The notes under the pieces were generated by a model. It worked only from the letters and a program-made list of their open reading frames with translations. It was not told the origin of the DNA and searched no databases. From Poa pratensis (taxonomy: Eukaryota > Streptophyta > Magnoliopsida > Poales > Poaceae), in contig CAMZMU010000096.1 of assembly GCA_947311845.1 (NCBI GenBank), forward strand, positions 20,663,328 to 20,727,327: a stretch of 64,000 bases of DNA. The letters run 5' to 3'. Position numbers and translations under genes: made by a program. This document shows, piece by piece, positions 22,760 to 32,811 of this stretch. How positions within the stretch are numbered: position 1 is the stretch's first letter; each line of letters opens with the position of its first letter.

Positions 22760-23844
22760 AACTCCACCTTGGCGAATATTCTCCACCATCTTGAATTCGT
22801 CAATGCGTCAAACCTCCATGTACTCCGGACTTAGCTGTCTTTCATGAGCTCCGCTGCTACTCCCAGACTCCACGTGACTCCACCTGCAACTGTAGTCCTT
22901 CTTCCGTTTCAACATCATCAACACACCGATCACTGATCTGCGTGAAAGTGCTTCCAACTTCAAGGAATTTAACCATCGCCTTTTAGTCAACCTGAGTCAA
23001 ATTCACAGTCGTCTCATCTTGGATAATCTTCTACATGTCCCATAGCTATAGCACTCCGCCTCCTTCTATATGTAGTCATCCGCACTTTGCCATGTGCACT
23101 GAACATCACAGAATATTCGGCCATGTACTCTCCAAGCTTCCGACATTTCAGACTTTTCAACACTTTCTCAGATTCCCTATGGCCGACTCTTGTCTATCAC
23201 TTGATGGCCGTCCCGATAGACCTAGTCACCAACTTGAATCCGATACTCACCAACACTGCTTCAAAACCCCTTGCACTCATGTCCGACCACATGTCTGACC
23301 ACCTGTGCTCTGTTCTGTCACCGTGTCCCGTGCTTACCGCACGCCTCGCCGCTATTACCGCGTCGAGCATCTGCAATCCTGGCCAAGATCTACCGGGCCG
23401 CTAACCCACACCATCTCAGGCCGCACTGCAGATAACCATCAGTCATACCCGACCGATGCCGAGTTCCACGCCTCCCTCGAACCCTGACGTCCAGTCCGAA
23501 ACCACGTGCATCTCGCCTTCTCGCTAAATAGGCTTCGACTTTCCGTCGACTTACGCCGTAGCCCCTCCATCAGCCGACTGGAATCTTCTCCATATGAACC
23601 CAGCTCCTCCTTCAACATGACTTCTAGGTAGATGATCAGTCCACCCCATGCCCCGTCGACCTCAAGATCCCATGCGTACGCCATCTTGAATCAACCCCGC
23701 GTCAATGCATGTCGAAGCACGCATCCCTCAGGCATGCGTCACGTGTTGCCACGCCACAGAATTCGGACACCATCAGCCCTCACGCTCCTACGTCGTTGTC
23801 GCCGATCTTCACTGTATTCTGTCCGACCGACCTCCCGTCGATAT

Positions 23845-25227
23845 CACTAGTAGGGAAAAGCCTACTAGTAGCATGCGGTTTTGGCTTACTAGTAGCGTGC
23901 GGGCGCACGCTACAATAGTCACGCTACTGCTATTAAGTAGTAGTAGGGTGCGGCTTTGCACGCTACCAGTACATGGTTACTAGTAGCGTGCGCGTGCGAC
24001 CGCACGCTACTAGTACTCAGTTAAGCAGAAGAGTGCCCCTTGTGCCGCACGCTACTACTATCATTTCCTGGTTTAAAAAAAAAATAGACGGCAGCGCCAG
24101 CACTGCTCGACCGCTCGTTTCGGAAGCTGCCGACCAGCTCCTCGTCTGGCGTGCCCGGGCGCCACCGGCCATGGACCCCTTCCGCTCGACCCCGTGGCTG
24201 CTCAGTCGTGTGGAGGCAGCCGGCCAGCTCTCGCGCCCGTGCAGACCGCTATCACCGCGCGTCGGCGACGACCGGAGCAGGGGCCCTCCTGGCCGTGGCG
24301 ATGAAGATGGAGCCATGGCGACGGTCAGGGAAGGAGCCGTGGAGACTGCGCGGCGTGCGACCGGAGCAGTGGAGGCCGACCGACAGGAGAACGACAGCAG
24401 AGAGACGCGGGGGAGCTCGTGATCCCGTCGCGGTTTGGTGGCGCGTGAGAACCTGCCGGCGACCAGGATGCGGGGAGGCGCTGCCGGTCGCCGCCATCGG
24501 GGCAAGGTGAGGAAGCAGCTGAGCAGGAGGTCGCGGCCTGCGAGGCATGGGGGAAGACGGCAGAGCAACCGGCGGCGGCTCCAATGCAACAGTGGTCGCG
24601 CCCGTCGGCGGCTCGGGCGGAGGATGCGAGAGAAAGAAGACAGGAATAAAGAAAGAAGGAAAGAGAAAGTGAATCGGGGAGTAAATAAAGGAGGAAAGAG
24701 AAAAAGGAAAGGAGGGAAGAAAACAAAACGGGTATAGGTGGGTGTGCCATGTCATCAATCCTTGCCACCCCTAACCTGACCAATCAGGAGTTAACTCGCA
24801 AAAAAAAATCAGGAGCCCGAAGGAGCCAGCACATGGATTTTGTGCTTTCTCTAGCAGTAGCGTGCTGTCCAGCACGCACGCTACTAGTATCTGAGTACTA
24901 GTAGCGTGCTGTCCAGCACGCACGCTACCAGTAAATCGGACCCGGGGCGCCCCCTTTCAGAAGTACTAGTAGCGCGCGGTTTTAAGTGCACGCTACTAGT
25001 ATTTGCGTACTAGTAGCGTGCGCCTCCAAATTGCACGCTACTAGTACTTTCTGGATAGGGGTGGTCTTGACAAAAGTTACTAGTAGAGCGCGGCACGGCA
25101 ACGCACGCTACTACTAGTTTGTAGTAGTAGCGTGCGGCCATACACGCACGCTACTAGCACTTAGTAGTAGCGTGCCCCTTTTTCCGCACGCTACAAGCAG
25201 ACCCCTATAATCTTTTCCCTACTAGTG
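23845..25227. mobile_element. Non-autonomous CACTA transposon, 1383 bp
   Basis: Perfect terminal inverted repeats CACTAGTAGGGAAAAG at 23845-23860 and inverted at 25212-25227. The flanking triplets are TAT and GAT, one mismatch from a CACTA three-base duplication. Subterminal regions (23861-24060 and 24840-25200) carry many copies of ACTAGTAGCGTGC and its complement GCACGCTACTAGT, arranged as small palindromes, the usual transposase-binding architecture of this superfamily. The GC-rich middle has no transposase; open frames there are chance frames. It sits inside the non-autonomous LTR element. Confidence 0.92.
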
Positions 25228-26189
25228 GATCTATCAGACTGTCTAGTCCAACCCAGCCGAACGTATCCGACTGCAACCATGCTCCACCCTGTGCCTAGTC
25301 CACCTGCCGTGCACTGTCTGGCACCCTGTGTATGCATGCTCCTCACAATGCGCTCCAGCACGTCATCAATCTGCCAACCTTCCGGTAAAACCCGTGCAAT
25401 CTGAGCAACAAATTCAAAAGAAATTGCTTCCCTGGTAGTTTCCGTGGGTGCACCAAGCATTTATCCCACAACCCGAATACTCCTTTTTTTTTCTTTTCTT
25501 CCATGTTGCTTCTCCATGCACCGCATCTACCACATGTTGCAGACCTTCTTTTTCTCACGTAGCAAATCTCGTGCATGTACGGTCTCTTCTCTCGAACTGG
25601 CACATCACCTCACGTATGTCTCTGCCTGGCTCCTGCCTGGTTCCTGGAGAAGGAAGCCAAGCCTTCCTCCGTTGGGGACGTCCTATGCGTCGACCCATGC
25701 GACGATAACGTCGCGTCGCACACCCCGCCACCACGCACGCTGCTCCTTCTTCCTCCTCCCGCACGCTGTTCCCGCCGCCACGTACCGCCGACCATGCCGC
25801 CTGCTTCCGCCACCCGCGCCCGGCGCCGCTGCCGCGCCGCCTCGGCGCCCCGCCCTCCTCCAACCGCCGCCCATCGCCGGTCCACCGCCGCCCCGAGCCT
25901 TCCCTCTAAACCCCCCCCCCCCCCAACCTGCGAGCTCCCCGCACCGAATCCCACACCTACACCCCCCTCGTTAAGTTTCTCCTCGCCGATCACCTTCTCC
26001 GCCGCGGCTACGCAGCGGCGTCGCCGGCGCCGCCTCGGCTTGGGATTTCCATCCTCGTCGGCCGCCTTCTCCGCCACGGCTCCGCAGCGGCGCCGCCTCG
26101 GCCTGGCCTCCCCTCCCCTCGCCGCGCCGCGCCGCCGTCTCCTTCAGCTCCGGCAGCTAACGGGCCAGGCCCATACGCGCGCGCGCGCG

Positions 26190-26217
26190 CGGGGGGGGGG
26201 GGGGGGGGGGGGGGGGG
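26190..26217 (+). repeat. Long G homopolymer after a GC dinucleotide run
   Basis: An alternating GC/CG run is followed by more than 25 consecutive G. Such a tract is hard to sequence, and its length should not be trusted. Confidence 0.9.
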
Positions 26218-26764
26218 TGTGTGCGACGCTTTCCTATCATCGACCTGGTCGATGAATAGGAAATGCCCTCCGCTGACCTCACGCGCGTGTCCGACTCGGA
26301 CTCGCCTGGGCTGAGCCTCGTACGCTGCCTCGCCTGATTGGGCTGCTGGTTGTTAGGACATGCTCCACCTCCAACTGGGCCTCGCTGCGCACTACCCTGC
26401 CTCACGTGCCTGGCCACCAGAAGCCTGAGGTGCTTGCGGGACTGCGTCGCCGGATCGATCAATGGATTGGATCGATTTGCTGCTTGTGCCACCGCGTGCT
26501 GCCACCGCGTGTTGCCACCGCTGCTTGCGAGCGAATCTAGTCCGACTGTGCGGTCAACTCGCCGAGATACAATTCGATCTGTGTCGCGGTTCTGCAGCCC
26601 ACCGTGGACCCTCGTACACGGCTGATGCTGTTTTCCGATTGCTTCGCCGAGTTATGACCCGATCGCCTTCTCGCCGGCACACGTAGGCGACGCCCGATCG
26701 TAACATCAGCACTTCTTCCTCTAGATCAACAATCCGCAACCTTCAACCTTGATCTGATACCAAT

Positions 26765-26954
26765 TGTTACCGTCGTATGTGCATAATTGATCTACCGAGA
26801 ACTGAGCAATCACAGCACGATGACGATATCGAGATTTTTTAACGCAGTTCGGCGAACTCGTCTACATCTGCGGGGCACGACTCTGATACTACTCGTATCC
26901 TATCCACACCTAATACAACGTAACTCAATTCGTACACAATATTCAAACACAACA
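26765..26954 (-). repeat. Right LTR (5' LTR) of the non-autonomous element
   Basis: 190 bp, shorter than its partner because of an internal gap immediately after GGGGCACGACT. Ends match: TGTTACCG at the left and ACACAACA at the right. Confidence 0.8.
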
Positions 26955-28000
26955 CACCGGTTCCTTTCTCTTGTGGTTTGATTCCAACGAAAGGCGTCCG
27001 TTGTTTAGCCTCCTTTTTTGGAGGAGATTAACGACCACGGCGACGCTGATGTATGCCGAGATTAGCCTTTTCATGCGTGCCAACTCCAACGACCTCCTTT
27101 CGAGTCGGTTTATATGATCGATTTATTTAATTAAACATGTGTGGATGATCGATGACTGATGTGGACCGTGCTGACGAGCTGACGGCCGAGGTAGGCTCAT
27201 ATGTGTGGAAATTGTGAGTGCGATTTCGTAAGATTCGAAAGCGAAACATACGATATTTTGTCATAAAAGTGAAACATAGTATGGTCCTAATTTGTAAGTA
27301 CTCCAGTAGAAGTGAAGACAAATTCATTGTACTATCCGGTTCGGTGTGAGTTGGATAAATAGGAGCTAGTGACGGAATATGCTGCCAGGTGTTGCATGCT
27401 AATCATCCGGCAGTGTAGTGGAATAAACTAAGCTTCAGTCGGTGACAGGATGGGAGGACGCTGCTGTTCATCAGCAAATGAATATGCAGACATGTTCCCC
27501 TGTCCCGAAAACTAGCAGCTGGCGGGTGATTCTGTTCCAAGGGATGATCGTGGCTACTCCGCAACCGAGATCAGATCCCTCGGAGGCTATAACGAACAGA
27601 GAACGGACGCTGCGTGCATCTCCGGTGGTGCATGCAGAGAGACAGAGACCGGGAGCAAAGAAAGCTACCTTTCTTACTCTGAAGAAAACAAAAGCTAAAG
27701 GGGCTGTGCCTTTCTCCTTAATCCAAATCGAACAATTAACAGAACCAGGAATCGTGTTAAACTGTCTCTTCTACGAACTGCATGAACAACTGTTGACGGC
27801 CACCTGCTGTCAGAGCACGATGAGCACCAGCTGTATCCTCCAGCATTCTTATTTGCATAATAATTGAGCTGTTAGATTAGTGCCGGTCACACGTGTAGCT
27901 CAAGTGGCTACCTGATTGCTACGTACTTCATGCTCGAGCAGTGTGCGCTGCCTGCCTGCCTCCACTGCTTCTCTCGTTTGTTTACACAGCACAGAAAAAC
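26955..28000. other. Intergenic, no recognisable gene
   Basis: Mixed-composition DNA. The plus-strand frame at 27442-27867 has no domain or splice context I recognise. Nothing here shows terminal repeats. Confidence 0.4.
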
Positions 28001-28029
28001 AGCATCTAGGTTAAATATCAAGGTTTAGA

Positions 28030-29700
28030 TGCTCGTATGGCTTTTTTTTTCTTTTAGCTTCGGCCGTATCATGCTTACTTCTCCTATATCAATATAAAAG
28101 GTAAAGTTTTTGCCTCGTTTAAAAAAAAAATAGACTTCTCAACAAACTATCCTTCCTACTTGATTCTTGCTTGACTACCACCATTGTCTTTTATATGCTG
28201 TCAAATATCACTTGTTGATGAATTGGGAGACTGTTTGCTCTCCGAAGAATTTGCATTTGATAAACGGGTGTCTTCAACCCTAACTTAATGAACATTTGGT
28301 TTACTCAGTAAAAGTTTGGATGTTGAAAACTAAAGATAGTGCTTGGCAACAGATTTGAAGAAGAAATAGCTCCAAAAAGAAACTTTATCTCAGACCAATG
28401 AGAAATAAAAATAGGTACTTCTCATTTCTGGTTTGGACTAGTGAAGGTTGAGGATATCGTATATTCTTTCTGTGACATAATCCTAGTTTGCGTAAATAAA
28501 CCAGATTCTGGGAGGATGTTTGGCATGGGGATCGAAATGTCGCTGAGACTTTCCCGAGATCATATAACTTAGCCTTCAGTAGAAATGCAGGGACTTGGTT
28601 ACATTTTAGAAAAAGTTTGTGGGGGTGAATTGGCAGTGGAGTAGAATAAACTCTTGGAGATAATTAATGCACTAGAACTGAAAGAAGGTTGATAACGTAA
28701 GCTGCAAACTTGGATAGAAAGGTTTATTGTTCAAACCTTATATAACAATCAAATAGATTGTCCCAAGGACGCCATATTCTAGGAGCCCCTGTTACTATTG
28801 AAAATTCGTTCCTCTACCAGTTCCGGTTTGAGCATTCGGATCCCTTTTTCAAACTCCACTTCTTTTCATATTAGCAATCCCTGATCAAAGAGAGAACAAT
28901 ATCCATTTCAAAACATTTCTAACAGAGACTGCCAGCAAGTTGTTTAATCAACTTTGGTCCCTAGAGCAGTTCACAATTTTCCTTTGGCTAGTTGGGGGAG
29001 CATTTTGACCAAAGATCATATGAAGAAGGGATAGGGAGGGGCAACACAACGTATGTATTGTGTTGTTGATGAAAGTATAGATTATTTGTTTTTCAAGTGT
29101 CCGGTTGCTAGATATACCTCGTGGGGCATGTGCTTTTGACAACCCAGCTCCTCCTAATTCTATTGCAGAAGTGAAAGAGTGGGTGCTAAAGTTTCAGAGG
29201 TGATAGATGAATGCAGTTAAAATTTGCTTAGCTGCTATCTTTTCAACCATTTGGAAAAACAGAAACAATTTTTTTTTACCATATCAAGCCTCTGGATCCT
29301 GGTGACATTATTTTTCTCATTTGCCATTGGATTGATTATTGAAATGTTGTAGAATGAAAAAGTTTGAAAAGAATTTCAACGACGATTTGAGAAGCTGAAG
29401 ATTGTGCCGATGGAGACCTTCAATTGTTTGAAAGGATGGGAGCGGACGCGTCTAAGATTCGACAATAGATAGGGTTTGTTAGGAACAATACGGTCTGTGT
29501 TTTGTTTCAGGCGTTAGTTAGCAAGTCTAGTGAAGTGTACTTATTTCGACAATGGATAGGGTTCGTTAGGAACGATTCGGTCTGGGTTTTGTTTCAGGCG
29601 TTAGTTAGCAAGTTTTGTGAAATGTACTTATTTTCTGCTGTTGATGCTGGCATGTGTGATGTAATCCCTACTTTAATTTTTTATGTATGAGATAAAGAAC
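28030..29700 (+). pseudogene. Decayed LINE (non-LTR retrotransposon) remnants
   Basis: At about 28975-29120 the plus strand can be read, through stop codons, as a LINE-type zf-RVT region: a LTKDHMKK segment followed by MYCVVDES, DYLFFKCPVARY, the Cys-x-x-Cys...Phe-x-x-Cys zinc-binding pattern downstream of plant LINE reverse transcriptases. At 28085-28130 a LINE-like tail (TATCAATATAAAAGG...then a run of A) marks the end of another piece. The rest is too decayed to read. Confidence 0.6.
29457..29636 (+). repeat. Tandem duplication, two copies of about 93 bp
   Basis: Both copies run TTCGACAAT-GATAGGGTT, GTTAGGAAC, CGGTCTG, TTTTGTTTCAGGCGTTAGTT, AGCAAG and TGTACTTATTT. It lies at the end of the LINE remnant. 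Confidence 0.85.
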
Positions 29701-29909
29701 AGCAAAACCTTAAGCTTCATTAATGAAGCTAGTTCTATCCCCTTTCAGTTTTTTTTTTTAAAAACAGCATCTCGTCCCTTGGCTTGTGTCGAGCTATCTG
29801 ACACTGTTAGTTTCCTATCCAGGGACAGACGTACGAGTCTTCTAAGATTAAGAAAGGAGATAGATTACAACAAGTATAATGTGTGGCACCAAAAGAAGTT
29901 TAATGTGTG

Positions 29910-30589
29910 GCAGTGTGTCATACCTGAACCTTGGACCTGCTCTCTTCCGCTACAGTAGAGAAGAGACGATTTTTCCCCCTCCTTGTTCGATCCAGCTCGC
30001 CGACGGTGAATCGCCGGTTTCCCCTCCCTCCGCCGGCCGCGGCGGCGGCGGGAGGGTGGGGAAACCTCGAATCCTGTCTGTATATAGTCTAGGGTTGAGT
30101 AGGGGCCTGCCGGCGGCGTCGTGGAGAGGATGGCGCGGCCGGTCGGGCGTTTTGGTGGCGGCGGTGATTCTCTCTGGTGGTGGCGCTCTTCGGGGTGCGA
30201 CCACGGATCCGCCTCCTTCCCAGCGCTTGCAGCTCGGTGGAGCTGCGCTGCGCTCGCTTCCCGTCCCGGTGTCCGTGAAGCGGCGGCGCCGGTTCCGAAA
30301 GCTTCTGAAGGTGAAGATATTGCGAACCAAATCGAGGACGATGACGGCGATGCAGGGTGGAGGCTCTCTGGAGCTGAGGACTGTCGACTTCCCGTCCACC
30401 ATGGGACTCTCTCCGATCCAAGGATGCAGTGGAGGAGCGGCGGCGGCGCGCCGGCAGAGCGTCTTCTTCGACGGCGTTGACTTCGTAGTTTCTGCAGGAC
30501 TGGAATGTAATTTTCATTTTCTCGAGGACTGTCTTGTAAGAACTGTGGTTTAATATATCTGACCTTTCCCCGCAAAAAAAAAAAAGAAG
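29910..30589 (+). mobile_element. Poly(A)-tailed retroposon with 19-bp target duplication
   Basis: AAAAGAAGTTTAATGTGTG occurs at 29891-29909 and again at 30590-30608. The 680-bp insert between ends TGACCTTTCCCCGC followed by an A-rich tail, so it was inserted by target-primed reverse transcription. The body is GC-rich at the 5' side and resembles a LINE 5' untranslated region joined to a LINE 3' end, without reverse transcriptase, so probably a non-autonomous derivative. Open frames inside it are not supported as a host gene. Confidence 0.88.
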
Positions 30590-30800
30590 AAAAGAAGTTT
30601 AATGTGTGATTCTGCTGTAACTGTGGCAGTACTAGAGTTTTGCCTAGTATTTCATTGTACACATCGTAGTAAGCATCTTGCCCATTGTAACCTCTTTCGG
30701 TGCAACTGTAGTATTCACATTCCAAGGGCTAGATGACACCGTACGTCCTAAACCCCAAGACCTCTGTTTTTAGTAACACCCTCCTCAATCTCCCTAGCAA

Positions 30801-31868
30801 TCAGTGGGACGTGAATGCCTGCAAGATTAAAGCCAAGCACGTCATAAAAATCGACATCCATGCACTGCATTAGAATCATCAGAAGCAGGGCAAACTGAAT
30901 GGAGAATCGTGTACGTGAAACGTACCGAGAAGATGTTGCAGTGTCCGGGGTCGGCGAGGTGGCGAAGAGGTTTCGAGGGGGCCCTGGCCGGTGTAGACGG
31001 CCTGGAACCAGAAGCCGAGGAAGGCGAGCATGGCGAGGCGGCCGTTCTTGATCTCCTTGGTGCGGAGCACCATGACGGGCTCCGGCGAGCCGCGGCCCCA
31101 GTTGCCCCAGTCGAACCACAGCCCGCCGGGGTAGCCGACGTCCGGGGTCGGGTTCTTGCGGTTGGGGAACCGCGGCTCGATGTCGACGGAGCCCGGGTTG
31201 AGGTAGTCCATCCACCGCCGGCCCTCCGCCCACCCCATGAGCGCCATCTGCGCCACGAAGAGCGTCCACGGGTCCGCGAAGTACTCTCGCTCGCCTGCGG
31301 TGTACCAGTTGAACTCCTCCATGAAGCCCCATTTTTGTAGGATTTCTGGAATCAGGATGCCGGTCACCGCCAGCATCGCCCACCGGCTGTGCATCAGCTC
31401 CGCCTGCGCGAACCACCGTAGGCTCTCCGGCTCCGACCCTGGCATTGCATTTGCATCCATCCACAAGATTATGCATGGAGTGAATTACCAAGGAGATTAC
31501 TCTGCGCACTGTGTGGTTTGGTACTCATGTGAGTTATTATAATTAATTACCTAGTCCAAGAGGGTCAAATCCAAAGTCTCCCGGAAGGCTGAAGGATAAT
31601 GGCAAACGCAAAAGAATGTCGGAGATGCAACGAAATTCAGTAAGATGGTATGAAAAGTCATATTCATGAGTGTGCATAGTAGTTACCTGCCGTCGAGCCA
31701 CGGAGGAGGGGTGGTGCCGGGGAACCAGACGGGCCTGTCGGGCCCCAACGGCTCGCACACCGTGGACAAGCTGCTCTTCGTCGCGCCGGCACGATGGCTG
31801 CTGGCCCGGCCGGCGGGAGCACACGCTGCCGCGGCAGCATTCGGCTTCAGGGCAGCCAAAGCCGGCAT
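30801..31868 (-). CDS. LHCA5: Photosystem I light-harvesting chlorophyll a/b protein Lhca5
   Basis: Minor photosystem I antenna protein of the thylakoid; Lhca5 also links photosystem I to the chloroplast NDH complex. Exons 31868-31687, 31588-31551, 31438-30926 and 30818-30801 (six codons including the stop) join in phase with GT/AG borders, giving about 250 residues. A chloroplast transit peptide (residues 1 to about 35, starting [10 protein letters not shown]) precedes [16 protein letters not shown]. Chlorophyll-binding helix motifs are visible: ELMHSR (about 87-92) and EIKNGR (about 202-207). WFAQAEL, EREYFAD and GYPGGLWFD favour Lhca5 over Lhca1-4. Exon 3 lacks one base near 30974 and another near 30961 (after GQGPL and again after LF), which scrambles the end before HLADPGHCN and NIFSAFTSH; homopolymer errors are the likely cause. 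Confidence 0.92.
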
Positions 31869-32811
31869 CCTAGCTCGATCGGAACGAACAGATTTCAGCA
31901 AAAAAAAATGTACCACAACACCCCAGATGTTTCAACGCAACTTAACCGGAGTGTGTGTCGGTGATTACCTTGTTTGGAGTCTGCATGCCGCCAATGACCG
32001 GTGGGCAGAGGAGTCGCCATGGAGGGAGGGGCAGGGGAGCGGAAATTGCAGTGCACCCGCTCAACGGCGGGTTATCTGTTTGGAGTTCAGGATAGGGAGG
32101 GAGAGGGCGGGACGCTGATGGATCGCCAGCCAATGACGGGTCGCCAGGTGTGCACAATGTGTAGCTATTATCGAAGAAACATGGAGGCCCGTCGAGGATT
32201 GTTTACCTGACAGCAAATAGGACGATGGGCCTGCAACAGTTTCCTTCTTCAGCTCTGTTGACAGAATGACAATCTCAAATTACAAAAACTCTACTGCCAG
32301 GGCACAGTTACTTTCTCAGGGTCACTGGAGGTCAACAGAAAATCAAACCAGAACATGATGACTGGAGTTTCACAAAATTCAAAGGACAATACTTCGACTC
32401 CAGTTAAATAAAGTTTGTTCTGAAAGAGCCAATGTCTTTTACCTGTATGACTGTATCAGCTGTTCTTTTCATGAGTTTTGACAGACTGAGCGTTGTGAAC
32501 TGATTTTTGTTTACTATTACAGCTACATCTTATAATGGATGGCTGTATCAGTTGAAGTGGTAACACAAGAATATTTCTCTTAATCAGGTATAAAGTTTTA
32601 ATTGTGCTGAATTAGTGTGTACAAATACAGGCGTGAAATGTGAAAACATAAGAATTATTCTATGACACAGTATGAACAATCTGGGGCCTCCATAAATACA
32701 TGCCTGAGATTGAGGTGTAAACAGCTACAAACAAAATTGCCTGTGGAGGACTACACTGAGCACTGGACACTCCTACATACATCAATAGTACAGTGAGATG
32801 AACCGCCTTTG
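31869..32811. other. Spacer between LHCA5 and GH28
   Basis: Holds the upstream region of LHCA5 (first 200-300 bp) and the 3' flank of the GH28 gene. Both genes are on the minus strand, so the GH28 transcript ends toward the LHCA5 promoter. No other gene is seen. Confidence 0.5.

Larger units (their letters stand above)
22394..26954 (-). mobile_element. Non-autonomous LTR retrotransposon, minus strand, interrupted by CACTA
   Basis: Direct repeats beginning TGTTACCGTCGTA flank the region. On the minus strand, the primer site TTGGTATCAGATCAAGG (initiator-Met-tRNA type) abuts the right repeat at 26748-26764, and a purine-rich AAGGTGGAGTT abuts the left repeat at 22760, so the element is read right to left. 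CACCG stands at both outer borders (22388-22392, with one extra A before the LTR, and 26955-26959), a probable target duplication. Between the LTRs, apart from the nested CACTA element, about 2.6 kb show no gag or pol domain, so it would depend on another element. Confidence 0.8.

Noticed and set aside
22394..26954. An autonomous Copia element
   Set aside because: The initiator-Met primer site and LTRs are present but no protease, integrase or reverse transcriptase motif is readable in the interior.
27442..27867. 141-codon plus-strand frame
   Set aside because: No recognisable domain, no splice context, and the composition changes midway. Probably a chance frame.
29879..30553. 224-codon plus-strand and 286-codon minus-strand frames around 29865-30725
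   Set aside because: They lie in or across a retroposon with target duplications, overlap each other on opposite strands and have no domain.
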